A stretch of DNA of 46,197 bases, taken from NCBI RefSeq assembly GCF_001545925.1, contig NZ_LMVQ01000002.1:1-46197 (forward strand), written 5' to 3'. The DNA comes from Mycobacterium sp. NAZ190054. Its GTDB lineage: Bacteria; Actinomycetota; Actinomycetes; Mycobacteriales; Mycobacteriaceae. Shown here one piece after another: positions 6,948-15,959 of this stretch (the first letter of the stretch is position 1; each line of letters begins with the position of its first letter). A program made the translations under genes and the position numbers. The notes beneath the pieces are model-generated. The model did no database searches, was not told where the DNA came from, and saw nothing but the letters and a program-made list of their open reading frames with translations.

Positions 6948-9032
6948 TCAGAAAATCGCTCCGCCCCACAGTCGTAGGCTCAGCAAGCCCCACAGGATGT
7001 AGTAGAGGAACGCCCACACCACCAGCCCCCAGATCGCCGCCGTCCACCATTTGGTCTTGGCGACCATGTACAGGTATGCCGCGGCGAAGATCGGCGCGAA
7101 GATAAGGAAGCCGAAGGCCCAGAGTCCGAATATGAAAGCCAGGAACTGCGCCACCACGAGCACCAACTGACGCGGACCGGCCTCGACGATCTCCGCTTCC
7201 TCGGCCTCGGCCGTCTTCTCGCGAAGCGCCACGATCGTGGAACCGCTTGCGCCTATATCGTCGCCCGCCATGGCGGAGGTGCTCGCGCCCGCCGGGTCCG
7301 GCACATCCGTCGCCCTCCGTTTACGCACCAGGACGGCCACACCGCTGACCGCGATACCCACCGACAGCGTCGCGAGGATGAACGAGATGGATTGCGGAAC
7401 CGTCGCCGCGCTGGTGGGCAGATCCGCCGCGCGTACATCCCAGAACGCGACTGCGCCGAGCACCGCGAAGAACGTGGCCAGGAAGATGTCGCCGCGAGAG
7501 AACGGCCGTGCCTTCGCCGTCGCATCCACCCGGGCTCGACGCCGATTCCTGTAGTAACGGATCAGCGGGGATGTCAGGCTGATCGCCGCGATGACCGCCA
7601 GTATGACCACAATCGGCCGGGTCAGCCACGCCGACGGTTCACCGTAGATGTTGTTGGCCAAGAAGAAGTTCGCCTCGGCCAACTTGCCGAGCACCAGTCC
7701 GATCAGCATGGGCGCGACGGGCCAGCCCAGCCGCTCCGCCCAGAACGCCAGCAGCCCGACGAGGACCATCAGCAGAATGTCCTCGAAGCGGAATGATTCG
7801 GTGAAGCTGCCCACGGTGATGAAGACCAGCAACAGCGGCACCAGCAGCGTCTGGCGCATGTCGGCGAGACCCGCGATGCGCTTGGCCAGGAGCAGGCACA
7901 GTCCGACACAGAGCAGGTTGGCGATCACGATCGTCCAGACCATGCCGAAGGTGACGTCGACATCGGTGGTCAGCAAGTCGGGACCGGGTTGCACGCCGGT
8001 GATGATCAGTGCGCTGACCAGGATCGCCATGGCGCCGCTGCCCGGTATGCCGAACGCCACGGTGGGGAGCAGGCTGCCACCCTCCTTGGAGTTGTTGACC
8101 GAACCGGCGGCCAGCAGACCCTCGATCGACCCCGTACCGAACTTCTCCGGCGTCTTGGACGATTGCAGCGCGTGACCGTAGGCGATGAACTGTGCCGAAG
8201 TGCCCCCCACGCCGGGGATCAGCCCCACATACGCGCCGATGAGACTGGTGCGCAGCACCAGCCCCTTGTGCCGCCAGGTGTCCTTGGCGCCCTCGAGCCA
8301 CGAATTGATCCGTACCGGCTGATCGCCGATCTCCGACCGTGCCTGCAGCATCGACGCGAGAATGGCCGGGACGGCGAACATTCCGACGACGACGGGGACC
8401 ACCGGGATTCCGTCGAGCAGGTACAGCGAGTCGAAGGTGAGTCTGGTCTGCGCCGTTGCGATGTCCTCGCCGACCGTGGCGAGCAGGACCCCGAGCGAAG
8501 CCATTGCCAGACCCTTGGCCATGTTCTTGCCGGACAGTGCCGCCACCGTCGTCAAAGCCACCACCGCCAACATGAACACCTCGGGCGGGCCGAAACTGAG
8601 GACGAGCGGGCGGACCAAGGGTACGGCCAGGGCCAGGCAGAACGCACCGAACCACGCACCGACCAACGAGCTCGTCAGCACGGCACCGATGGCGCGTCCC
8701 GCCTGGCCCATCCGAGTCATCGGATAACCGTCGAACACCGTCGCCGCCGACGAGGCCTCCCCCGGTATCCCGAACAGAACCGAGGTGACGTCGCCGGCGG
8801 TAGCACAGGTGGCATGCATCGCCAACAGGAAAGCAACGGCCGCAAGAGGTTCCATCGAGAACGTCAGCGGCAGCATCAGTGCCATGGTGGCCGCACCGCC
8901 CAGGCCGGGCAGCATGCCCACCGCGAAACCGAGCAACGTGCCGATCAACATGTAACCCACGGTGGGCCACACGAACAGCGCACCCGCGCTGCTCAGGAAC
9001 GTGCCCAGGCCGTGCAAACCGTCAGCGATCAT
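6948..9032 (-). CDS. Tripartite tricarboxylate transporter permease, TctA-TctB fusion (system A)
   Basis: Membrane protein of 694 residues. Residues 1 to about 500 form a TctA permease with the glycine motifs GMLPGLGGAATMALMLP, LFGIPGEASSAATVFDGYPM, LIPGVGGTSAQFIAYGHA and SVNNSKEGGSLLPTVAFGIP. After a basic linker (RNRRRARVDATAKARP), residues from about 525 to the end carry four further membrane spans resembling TctB (DUF1468), split by an acidic cytosolic stretch around residues 590-625. Most TTT systems encode TctA (~500 aa) and TctB (~150 aa) separately, so a fusion is unusual. It would be the sodium- or proton-driven permease partner of the TctC protein encoded 16 bases upstream. The stop is followed by about 95 bases before the PrpD gene. 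Confidence 0.87.
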   Translation of the reverse strand: MIADGLHGLGTFLSSAGALFVWPTVGYMLIGTLLGFAVGMLPGLGGAATMALMLPLTFSMEPLAAVAFLLAMHATCATAGDVTSVLFGIPGEASSAATVFDGYPMTRMGQAGRAIGAVLTSSLVGAWFGAFCLALAVPLVRPLVLSFGPPEVFMLAVVALTTVAALSGKNMAKGLAMASLGVLLATVGEDIATAQTRLTFDSLYLLDGIPVVPVVVGMFAVPAILASMLQARSEIGDQPVRINSWLEGAKDTWRHKGLVLRTSLIGAYVGLIPGVGGTSAQFIAYGHALQSSKTPEKFGTGSIEGLLAAGSVNNSKEGGSLLPTVAFGIPGSGAMAILVSALIITGVQPGPDLLTTDVDVTFGMVWTIVIANLLCVGLCLLLAKRIAGLADMRQTLLVPLLLVFITVGSFTESFRFEDILLMVLVGLLAFWAERLGWPVAPMLIGLVLGKLAEANFFLANNIYGEPSAWLTRPIVVILAVIAAISLTSPLIRYYRNRRRARVDATAKARPFSRGDIFLATFFAVLGAVAFWDVRAADLPTSAATVPQSISFILATLSVGIAVSGVAVLVRKRRATDVPDPAGASTSAMAGDDIGASGSTIVALREKTAEAEEAEIVEAGPRQLVLVVAQFLAFIFGLWAFGFLIFAPIFAAAYLYMVAKTKWWTAAIWGLVVWAFLYYILWGLLSLRLWGGAIF

Positions 9033-9048
9033 GAACGATCAAGGCTTC

Positions 9049-10140
9049 TTACTGTGAGTCGGATTCGATTTGAGTCAGCACCGGGGCGACCACCGACGGG
9101 TCCGCCGTGACATACTTCGTGATTCGCTCCGCGACTGTCGCACCGTCGCTGGGCACCACCGCGTACAGGGGTTCGGCTTCCTTGACGTAGTCTTCGTCGG
9201 CGTTCATCTCGTCGAAAGCGGTGCGGTAAATCTGAACTGCTTCCTCGGACAGTCCGGGAGGACCACCGAAGGAACGCGCGAAGCCGTACCGGGTGAGGAT
9301 CACTTCGAGAAGATCCTGCGATTCGGGTGAGGCGTTCTTGAACAGATCGGAGGCCTTGGGCACACCGATGAGTTCAGGAGCCGACAGCGCGGGCGCGTCC
9401 GAGAGACCGACCGTGACAACGGGCAGCAGTACACCCTCGTCGATGAGGTCACGTTCCTCGTCTTCCAGGCTTTCCCACGTCGTGACGATCGCGTCGACCT
9501 CTCCGCGTTCAATGGCCAGCCGACGCTCACCCTCGTATCCGAACACCGTGTCGAACTTCCATCCCAGGCCGCTGGCCAGAGTGGCCTGAACCAGGTGTGG
9601 TCCGTCTCCGGGTGAGCGCTGCGCGATGCGCACCCCGGGACCCTCGGTGAGCGGGGCGAGGTTGTCCTTGGTGATACCTGTCCGTGTGTGTACGAGAAGC
9701 ACGTTGGTTGTCACGGTGGGGCTTCCGAACCACTTGAACTTCGACGCGTCGTACCGAACCCCTTCGGCTTCGCCTTCGCCGATCAGGTTGTAATGGGGTA
9801 CGGCGACCGAGAACACACCAACTGAGGTGCCGTCGGCGGGCGCTTGGGTGTACGCGTAGTTGGCCATCACCTTGTCGCCGCCTCCAGGCATGTTCCTGAC
9901 GATCACCTCCGGCTGTCCCGGGAGGTATTTCCCGATGTGGCGAGCGATCACGCGTGCGGTGGTGTCGTGCCCGCCGCCCGCCTCCTGTCCGACGAGGATC
10001 TCGACGGTCTTGCCCTCCAGGGTGAAAGCCCCGTCGGAGGACTCGGTCTCAGAGGGTTTGTTTATGCACCCCGAAAGCGCGGTGGCGACCACTACGGCCA
10101 AGCCGCCTACGAACATTCGGCGTGAGGGGTTGCGACTCAT
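9049..10140 (-). CDS. TTT substrate-binding lipoprotein, TctC/Bug family (system A)
   Basis: Extracytoplasmic solute receptor of 363 residues. The N-terminus has basic residues (SRNPSRR), a hydrophobic stretch and the lipobox ALSGC with the acylated cysteine at about residue 25. The mature part begins with the Bug-family first strand GKTVEILVGQEAGGGHDTTAR and contains IVRNMPGGGDKVMANY. It shares a LIGEGEAEGVR motif and overall layout with the TctC protein at 30576, so the two are paralogs. Start: ATG 10140 with GGAG seven bases upstream is preferred over the adjacent GTG 10143. A copy of the island palindrome lies 59 bases upstream (10199-10210). The protein delivers a carboxylic acid to the fused permease encoded downstream; the ligand is unknown. 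Confidence 0.87.
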   Translation of the reverse strand: MSRNPSRRMFVGGLAVVVATALSGCINKPSETESSDGAFTLEGKTVEILVGQEAGGGHDTTARVIARHIGKYLPGQPEVIVRNMPGGGDKVMANYAYTQAPADGTSVGVFSVAVPHYNLIGEGEAEGVRYDASKFKWFGSPTVTTNVLLVHTRTGITKDNLAPLTEGPGVRIAQRSPGDGPHLVQATLASGLGWKFDTVFGYEGERRLAIERGEVDAIVTTWESLEDEERDLIDEGVLLPVVTVGLSDAPALSAPELIGVPKASDLFKNASPESQDLLEVILTRYGFARSFGGPPGLSEEAVQIYRTAFDEMNADEDYVKEAEPLYAVVPSDGATVAERITKYVTADPSVVAPVLTQIESDSQ

Positions 10141-10198
10141 CACAAGACTCCATCGACTTGTCGGAGCGAATCCGGCCCCGAATGGGGTATTCAGGCGG

Positions 10199-10210
10199 AT
10201 TAGGATACTT
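10199..10210. promoter_or_regulatory. Candidate operator 1 (island palindrome)
   Basis: ATTAGGATACTT, reading AAGTATCCTAAT on the strand of the TctC gene, lies 59 bases upstream of that start. It contains the core AGNATNCT shared by most of the seven island sites. Binding by the local GntR regulator is inferred. Confidence 0.5.
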
Positions 10211-10273
10211 TTTGGAGTCTAGGGTCTTGCGGCTGAGAGTCAATAGTTGACGGCAAATTGCCGGAAGTTGACC

Positions 10274-11614
10274 TCAGAGAAAGGAGCCGGAGATATAGCC
10301 GGAAATCAGCGCGACGGCCAACCCGCCCAGATAGCCGCCCCGTGGGCCGCCGTGCACACCGACGACGTCACCGGCCGCCAGTAGCCCGGGCAACGGTTGT
10401 CCGCCGCGGCCCAGCACTCGGCACCGAGCGTCCACCCGCACACCGCGCATCGTCGCGGTGATGCCTGGAAGCACCCGCATGGCATACCAACTAGACGAAT
10501 TCGATGCCCCGCCCGCCCAGGCTTCAACGGACCATTTCAATTGCGCTCGCGGAATCCGTAGCTGCACAGCGATATCGGTGATCGAAGCCGGACCAATGAC
10601 CTCGGCGCCCCGTTCGATCAACTCCGTCACGTCTCGCAGATGCCCGTCGGTCTGAGTCGCCCGCGGCGAGCCGTCACTGTCCCGCTCGGCGGACGCCTCC
10701 GCGTGCGTGCGGCTGTCGAACACCACCGCGAAGCCAGAAGGGTCACCGGTCCTCACCATCGCGTTGACCAGAGCGATGCCATTGTCGGCGTTCGGGGTGA
10801 AAGCATGCCCGTCCCGGTCGACCAGCAGACCGCGCCTGGCCACCGCGTCGACAGTCGGCTGGGGCCATAGTCGAGGCTCCCGGGCCGCGGTGGCCGACAG
10901 TAGATGACCGTAGACCGCCGAAGACGGTTCGGTCAGGGCGGCACCCGCGCTGATCAGCAGACGCAGACCTTCCCCGGCTGCCGATCGTGTGGACCGCAAG
11001 AAGACGTCGTCAGCGTGCGGGCCCACGAGGGAACGCATCATCTTCGAGTTGGCCTGGAAGCCGCCCGTAGCGACGGTGACAGAACGACCGATCAACTCCT
11101 CCCGGCCGGCAACGCCCACGTGCCATCCGTCGCGACGCTGCCACAGCGCGTTGGCCGACCCGGCAGTGAGTTGGACTCCGGCGGCGCGCGCCCGGTCTCG
11201 CAGGGTGGCCAACGCGATCTCTGCGCCGCGGTCGGGCTGGGCAGTCTCCCCGCGCGCCTCCAGCCAGGGTTGGCAGGTGAATCGGTCATGGGGCCGAGGA
11301 CCCTTGGGAGCCAGGTCGACGCCATGCCCGGCAAGCCATCGAATCGCCGGCCCACAGGACTTCGCCAGTCCGCGCGCCAGGTCAGGGTCGACCTCGCCGT
11401 CGGTCTGGTCGACCATTCGACGCACCAGTTCCTCGGGCGGCTCGTCCATGGCGCCCCACGCCAGATGGAAGACTCCACCCGAGATGCGGCTGTTGGCGCC
11501 GGAACCCTGGTCGGGGTCGGGATCGATCACCGCGACCGACCGGCCCGCTTCCCTGGCGCGCAGGGCAGCTGTCAGCCCGGCCAGGCCGCCGCCGAGGACG
11601 ACCGCATCAAACAC
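10274..11614 (-). CDS. FAD-dependent dehydrogenase (fumarate reductase/tricarballylate dehydrogenase-like flavoprotein)
   Basis: Protein of 446 residues. The N-terminal dinucleotide-binding motif VVLGGGLAGLTAALRAREAG (GxGxxG) is followed by an acidic residue pair at the end of strand 2. SRISGGVFHLAWG resembles the FAD-contact segment of the succinate dehydrogenase/fumarate reductase flavoprotein family, and GLLAAGDVVGVHGGPRGGYLGGLAVA near the C-terminus is the second FAD motif. The family includes TcuA (tricarballylate to cis-aconitate) and 3-ketosteroid delta-1-dehydrogenases. The short GTG start overlaps the prpF-like stop by eight bases, so it is the last gene of the five-gene minus operon starting at 15884. 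In this setting oxidation of a carboxylic acid or its CoA ester at a C-C bond is likely; the substrate is unknown. Confidence 0.82.
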   Translation of the reverse strand: MFDAVVLGGGLAGLTAALRAREAGRSVAVIDPDPDQGSGANSRISGGVFHLAWGAMDEPPEELVRRMVDQTDGEVDPDLARGLAKSCGPAIRWLAGHGVDLAPKGPRPHDRFTCQPWLEARGETAQPDRGAEIALATLRDRARAAGVQLTAGSANALWQRRDGWHVGVAGREELIGRSVTVATGGFQANSKMMRSLVGPHADDVFLRSTRSAAGEGLRLLISAGAALTEPSSAVYGHLLSATAAREPRLWPQPTVDAVARRGLLVDRDGHAFTPNADNGIALVNAMVRTGDPSGFAVVFDSRTHAEASAERDSDGSPRATQTDGHLRDVTELIERGAEVIGPASITDIAVQLRIPRAQLKWSVEAWAGGASNSSSWYAMRVLPGITATMRGVRVDARCRVLGRGGQPLPGLLAAGDVVGVHGGPRGGYLGGLAVALISGYISGSFL

Positions 11615-12734
11615 GAACGTAGACTTCGCCGGCCATCAGGCGGCGGGCGGTGCGGACCACGGCGACGGATTCGACCGACCCGTCCGCGCAGTGGCGCACT
11701 TCGGCCGCCGCCACACCCTTTGGGTGTCCCACTCGAACCCATGAGTCAGAACGCTCCCCGCGCATCCGGTTCGGCACCGTACCCGCTGTCACGCCGGCGA
11801 CTGCCGTGCATATCAGCCCGGTCAGGGGATGGGCGTGATGCATCCGTTGCAGCGAGAACACCCGAGCGACGAAATCGATCTCGCCGTCCGAGACCGCGGT
11901 GCCCTGCGTTGTCCGGTAGTCGGCGGCCCGCGAGATCACCGAGACCAGCGGCAGGATCGGAGACGCCATCGCCGCGACGGCGCCCGGCTCGATCAGGCCG
12001 AGGTGCAGCGCTCCCGCCGAACGCACCGCTTCGATCTTGCCCAGCAGCACATCGTCCGAGTTCACCTGCGCGGGAAGAACTGCGCCGTCCATCTCGAGGT
12101 AGGCGGCGTCGACGAACATCACCAGGTTGGCGGCATCGACGAAGGTCGCCTCCACGGCCCCGAACGGCGTCTCGACCACATCCACCGGATTCCCGGTGGG
12201 CAGCACGCCCTTGTCGCGGAACTTGCCCACCGGATCCAGGTACTCGTTGACGATCCTGGCACCCGGCCGTGGCACTCCGGCCACTTCCACGTCACCCTGT
12301 ACGGCGGCGCGTCCGCCCACCACCGGCACCGTCGCTCGGATGTTGGTGCGAGTGTTCTCGTTGTAGAGCACGAAGGTCGTCTCCGGCTCCGTGGCAGGCA
12401 CCAGGCCCTCGTCGACCACATAGGCGCAGACCGCCGACGTCAGGTTGCCGCTGTTGGGCTTCCAGTCCACCAGCGGATCCCGCACGGCCACCTGACCGAA
12501 GAGGAAATCCACGTCGACACCCGGTCGCTCGCTGCGCTTGACGGTGATGATCTTGCTCGTCGATGAGCTGCCACCACCCATGCCGTCGATCTGCCCGACG
12601 TCGGGGCTGCCCATGATCTCCAGCACGACGGCGTCGCGCTCGTCCCCCGGCGGCGGCAGGTCCTCATCGCGGACCATCAAGCCCTTGCTCGTCCCACCGC
12701 GCATCCACACGGCCGGTATACCTCGTTGCGGCAT
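11607..12734 (-). CDS. PrpF family isomerase/tautomerase
   Basis: Protein of 375 residues of the PrpF fold (diaminopimelate epimerase-like), a family with 2-methylaconitate isomerase, aconitate isomerase and 4-oxalomesaconate tautomerase. The family start is clear: IPAVWMRGGTSKGLMV, followed by GSPDVGQIDGMGGGSSSTSK and later KPNSGNLTSAVCAYV. All of these belong to the conserved PrpF substrate pocket, including the active-site lysine region. The start ATG 12734 follows the upstream stop by one base, and the end overlaps the FAD gene by eight bases, so translation is coupled. The presence of PrpF and PrpD-fold enzymes in one island points to an aconitate-like unsaturated tricarboxylate or a methyl-substituted analogue as an intermediate; this is inference. 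Confidence 0.85.
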   Translation of the reverse strand: MPQRGIPAVWMRGGTSKGLMVRDEDLPPPGDERDAVVLEIMGSPDVGQIDGMGGGSSSTSKIITVKRSERPGVDVDFLFGQVAVRDPLVDWKPNSGNLTSAVCAYVVDEGLVPATEPETTFVLYNENTRTNIRATVPVVGGRAAVQGDVEVAGVPRPGARIVNEYLDPVGKFRDKGVLPTGNPVDVVETPFGAVEATFVDAANLVMFVDAAYLEMDGAVLPAQVNSDDVLLGKIEAVRSAGALHLGLIEPGAVAAMASPILPLVSVISRAADYRTTQGTAVSDGEIDFVARVFSLQRMHHAHPLTGLICTAVAGVTAGTVPNRMRGERSDSWVRVGHPKGVAAAEVRHCADGSVESVAVVRTARRLMAGEVYVRV

Positions 12735-12735
12735 G

Positions 12736-14346
12736 CTATTTCACCTTGACAATCGCTTCACGTAATTCGTTCTTCTGGACTTTTCCGGTGGCGGTCCGCG
12801 GTAGCGCCTTCACCAGCCGCACCGACTCCGGCCAGTACTGACGCGCCATCCCGAGCGTGTCGAGGTGGCGGCGTAACGCCTCGATGCCGAACTCACGACC
12901 CGTTGCGGGCACCACCACCGCGCACGCACGCTCACCCAGTCGTTCGTCGGGAATGCCCACCACCGCGACATCGGCCACCGCGGGATGGGCGGATAACGCG
13001 TTCTCCACTTCCAGTACCGGGATGTTCTCACCGCCGCGGATGATCATGTCCTTCACCCGCCCGGCGATCCGCAGGTTCCCGTCCGCGCGGAGCTCGGCGA
13101 GATCGCCGGTGTCGAACCATCCTTCGGCGTCGAGTGCGGCCTCGTAGAGATCGTGTCGGGGGAAGTAGTCGACGCACTGCGACGCACTGCGTACCCACAA
13201 CTTGCCGACCGTGCCGGCCGGTTGCGGCCGGCACTGGGTATCGGTGACCTTGAGTTCCACCCAGGGCAGCGCCGAACCATCGGCCTGGTCGTTCCCGCCG
13301 CCGGGGCGGGTCATCGTGCAGACGCCGTTCTCGGTCATGCCCCACGCCATGGACACTTCCGCACCGAGTTCGGCCCGGACCCGGGTGCGCACCGTGTCCG
13401 GGACCGCTGCTCCCCCACTCTTGAACGCACGCAGCGAACTCACGTCCAGGTGCAACCGCTGCTGTGCATTGCAGAGGTCGATCATGAACGGGGTGGCACC
13501 GGAGGCGAAGGTGACACCGTGCTCGCCGATGAGGCGCAACGCAGAATCCGGGTCCCACTTGTCGAGATACACTGCCGTCATCCCCTCGGCCAGCGGCATC
13601 ACACACCCGCCGAGGAACGCCGTCTGGTGCGCCATCGTCGACGGAGTGAGAACCACGTCGCCAGAGTCGAGTTCGGCCGCGATGGCTGTCGCCCGATATG
13701 CGGCGAACAGCGTGTTGAAGGTGTGCACCACCCCCTTGGGCTCGCCGGTCGTTCCCGAGGTGAACTGCACCTGCGCGACGGAGGCCGGAGAGACGTAGTG
13801 ATCTCCCGCGATAACGTCGGACATCAGCTCGGGCTCGAATTCACACGGATCACCCTCGCGACCGACGCTGATCACCGGAATATTCAGCCCCATAGCGTCG
13901 TACATGGCCCGCAGCTCGAACCCGCCGATACGCGACGCCACCACACACAGGCTGCTGTCCACGGCGTGGATGGCGTGGGTGACCTCGCGCTCGCGGTGAA
14001 TCGGCAGGATCGGATGCACCACGGCGCCCAGCCGGGCACACGCGAAGACCAGCACCGCAAACTGCCAGCAGTTGGGCAGCTGAAACGACACCACCGAACC
14101 GGCCGTGACGCCGCGCGCCCGCAATCCGGCAACGCACCGGCTGACCCGCTCGGCGAGCTCACCGTAGCTGACGGCCACTGTCTGACCGGTGTCCACCTCG
14201 TGCGCCACCACCGCGATATGACCCGGCCGACGGGCAGCCCAGTCCCTGAAGTCGTCGCCATAGGTCCGATCGGCGCGCCACCACCCACGCTCCAGGTAGG
14301 TGGCGCACCGCTCCTGGTCGCCGACGGTGCGGACTTCGATGGCCAC
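12736..14346 (-). CDS. Acyl-CoA ligase (AMP-forming, cyclohexanecarboxyl-CoA ligase-like)
   Basis: Adenylate-forming enzyme of 536 residues. P-loop-like A3 motif VQFTSGTTGEPKGV at about residue 190, A5 motif SMAWGMTENG at about 335, A7 WFDTGDLAEL, A8 hinge AGRVKDMIIRGGENI, and the A10 catalytic lysine in PRTATGKVQK near the C-terminus. It activates a carboxylic acid to its CoA thioester via an acyl-adenylate. The neighbours are a BadH-like dehydrogenase and a BadK-like hydratase, so an alicyclic or branched acid is likely, comparable to AliA. The start GTG 14346 follows the upstream stop without a gap, and the stop TAG is one base before prpF. Confidence 0.88.
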   Translation of the reverse strand: MAIEVRTVGDQERCATYLERGWWRADRTYGDDFRDWAARRPGHIAVVAHEVDTGQTVAVSYGELAERVSRCVAGLRARGVTAGSVVSFQLPNCWQFAVLVFACARLGAVVHPILPIHREREVTHAIHAVDSSLCVVASRIGGFELRAMYDAMGLNIPVISVGREGDPCEFEPELMSDVIAGDHYVSPASVAQVQFTSGTTGEPKGVVHTFNTLFAAYRATAIAAELDSGDVVLTPSTMAHQTAFLGGCVMPLAEGMTAVYLDKWDPDSALRLIGEHGVTFASGATPFMIDLCNAQQRLHLDVSSLRAFKSGGAAVPDTVRTRVRAELGAEVSMAWGMTENGVCTMTRPGGGNDQADGSALPWVELKVTDTQCRPQPAGTVGKLWVRSASQCVDYFPRHDLYEAALDAEGWFDTGDLAELRADGNLRIAGRVKDMIIRGGENIPVLEVENALSAHPAVADVAVVGIPDERLGERACAVVVPATGREFGIEALRRHLDTLGMARQYWPESVRLVKALPRTATGKVQKNELREAIVKVK

Positions 14347-15099
14347 CTAGTCGACCATCGTCAGGCCGCCGCTGACGCTGAGCACCTGACCGGTGATGTA
14401 GGACGCGGCGTCGGACGCCAGATAGGCGACGGCAGCGGCGATTTCGGACGGGTCGGCCAACCGGCGAAACGGGATGGCCCTGATCAGCGCTTCCTGGATC
14501 TTCTCCGGTTGGTCATGGAACAGCGGGGTGTCGGTCGGTCCCGGGGACACGCAGTTGACGTTGATCTTGTGGCGCGCCATCTCGCGGGCGAACGCCTTGG
14601 AGAACGCGATCACTCCGCCCTTGGCGCCCGCGTAGACCGCCTCTCCCATGCTGCCGACGCGGCCCGCGTCACTGGCGACGTTGACGACGTGTCCCGGGGT
14701 TCCTGCATCGACGAGGTCGGGGACGAAAGTGCGGCACATGGCCAGCACACCGCCGTAGTTGATGTCGATGACCCGCTGCCAGAAGTCGGGCTCTGTGCCC
14801 AGGAACGGCTGTCCGATGTTCCAGCCAGCGTTGTTGACGATGACCGTCGGCACACCGTAGGCGGCGTGGATGTCGGTGCGCATGGCCCGCACCGATTCGA
14901 TGTCCGCGACGTCGGAGCGGAACGCGCCAGCGGTGCCGCCCTCCGCCTCGATCGTCGCGACGGTCTCCTTGGCGCGGCCTTCGTCGAGGTCGGCCACCGC
15001 AACGGTGGCGCCACCCGCGGCGAGTCGCCTGGCGATCGCCCGCCCGATGCCGGATCCGGCGCCCGTGACCACCGCGATTGTGCCGTCGAGTTCTGTCAT
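14347..15099 (-). CDS. SDR oxidoreductase, BadH-like (2-hydroxycyclohexanecarboxyl-CoA dehydrogenase type)
   Basis: Classical short-chain dehydrogenase of 250 residues. Cofactor motif VVTGAGSGIGRAIARRLA (TGxxxGIG), NNAGW, catalytic serine region VASDAGRVGSMGEAVYAGAKGG with YxxxK, and VSPGPTDTPLF. The segments NNAGWN, ASDAxRVGSxGEAVYA and the C-terminal ITGQVLSVSGGLTM resemble Rhodopseudomonas BadH strongly, by memory of that sequence. The likely reaction is NAD-dependent oxidation of a 3-hydroxyacyl-CoA (ring hydroxyl) to the 3-keto ester. Asp at the end of strand 2 (VADLDEG) favours NAD over NADP. It overlaps the hydratase gene upstream by four bases (ATGA). Confidence 0.87.
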   Translation of the reverse strand: MTELDGTIAVVTGAGSGIGRAIARRLAAGGATVAVADLDEGRAKETVATIEAEGGTAGAFRSDVADIESVRAMRTDIHAAYGVPTVIVNNAGWNIGQPFLGTEPDFWQRVIDINYGGVLAMCRTFVPDLVDAGTPGHVVNVASDAGRVGSMGEAVYAGAKGGVIAFSKAFAREMARHKINVNCVSPGPTDTPLFHDQPEKIQEALIRAIPFRRLADPSEIAAAVAYLASDAASYITGQVLSVSGGLTMVD

Positions 15100-15884
15100 G
15101 CCAATTCCTTTCGGGCCGAACTGCTCTTCTTTCTACTGCTGAGGAATTCGGTGAGGATGCCTGCCGTCTCCTGGTCGCCGTACAGCTCACGACTCGCAGC
15201 CAGTTCCTTGGCGTAGCCATCCGGGCTGGGCGCGTCGAGTAGACACTCCTTGGCCAGCGCCGTCGCTCGGGCGGGGCGGTGGGCGAGATCTCGGGCGAGA
15301 TCACCCGCGGCGGCGGGTGCGCCGTCCACGCAGAAGTCCGCCAAACCAATTCGGTCCGCCTCCGTCGCGTCGATCATGCGGCCGGTGAGGATGAGCTGCC
15401 GAGCCCTCGCTCGGCCGACCACGGCCGCCAGCCGCTGGGTGCCTCCTGCGCCCGGTACCAAACCCAGCATGGTCTCCGTGAGCCCCATCTTGGCCTCTGG
15501 GCCGGCAAGGCGGAAGTCACAGGCCAGGGCCAGTTCGAGGCCACCGCCTAGGGCGAGGCCCTCGATCACGGCGATCGTGCCGAACGGCGCTCGCTCCAAC
15601 TTGTCGAGGATGCGCTGGAAGCGACCGGCGAAAGCGACCATCTCGTCGACGCCGCCGTCGCGTTCGGTGGCGGCCTGGAGCATCGCGATGTCGGCGCCTG
15701 CCGAGAAGAACCTCGGATTGTCGGAACGAATCAGCAGGCAACGGGCACCGGAAGTCTGGCTGCACTCGATCGCCGACTCGAGCAGGTCGAGCATGTGGAG
15801 ATCGAACGCATTCACGGGTGGACGCCGCAGTCGGACGGTCGCCACCGCTTGCTCGCGGACTAGTTCAATCACAACCGGCTCCAT
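15096..15884 (-). CDS. Enoyl-CoA hydratase, BadK-like
   Basis: Crotonase of 262 residues. Both catalytic glutamates of true hydratases can be seen: in GGGLELALACDF and in LTETMLGLVPGAGGTQRL. The oxyanion segment is FSAGADI. It would add water to a 2-enoyl-CoA, possibly cyclohex-1-ene-carboxyl-CoA as BadK does. Start ATG 15884 (MEPVVIELV) is chosen because AGGAAAG lies just upstream; the frame is open for 20 more codons but those would cross the operator. It is the first gene of the operon hydratase, BadH-like SDR, CoA ligase, PrpF, FAD dehydrogenase. Candidate operator 2 (15900-15911) begins 16 bases upstream. Confidence 0.86.
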   Translation of the reverse strand: MEPVVIELVREQAVATVRLRRPPVNAFDLHMLDLLESAIECSQTSGARCLLIRSDNPRFFSAGADIAMLQAATERDGGVDEMVAFAGRFQRILDKLERAPFGTIAVIEGLALGGGLELALACDFRLAGPEAKMGLTETMLGLVPGAGGTQRLAAVVGRARARQLILTGRMIDATEADRIGLADFCVDGAPAAAGDLARDLAHRPARATALAKECLLDAPSPDGYAKELAASRELYGDQETAGILTEFLSSRKKSSSARKELA

Positions 15885-15899
15885 CTCTTTCCTGATAAA

Positions 15900-15911
15900 A
15901 AGTATCCTACA
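15900..15911. promoter_or_regulatory. Candidate operator 2 (divergent hydratase operon / MFS promoter)
   Basis: AAGTATCCTACA in the 75-base gap between the hydratase operon (minus) and the MFS gene (plus). The core AGTATCCT is identical to sites 1 and 3. Position suggests control of both directions. Confidence 0.5.
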
Positions 15912-15959
15912 TATACCTATTGTTGTAGCGGAAGGGCATGCCATGCCGCAAGGTCACCG

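Noticed and set aside
7639..9110. Long open frames on both strands across the TctA-TctB fusion gene
   Set aside because: Compositional shadows; only the minus-strand frame of the permease has membrane spans and TctA motifs.
13153..15216. 687-codon open frame on the plus strand opposite the CoA ligase and SDR genes
   Set aside because: Low-complexity His/Arg/Asp-rich text without motifs; the minus strand carries two complete enzyme genes with overlapping starts and stops.
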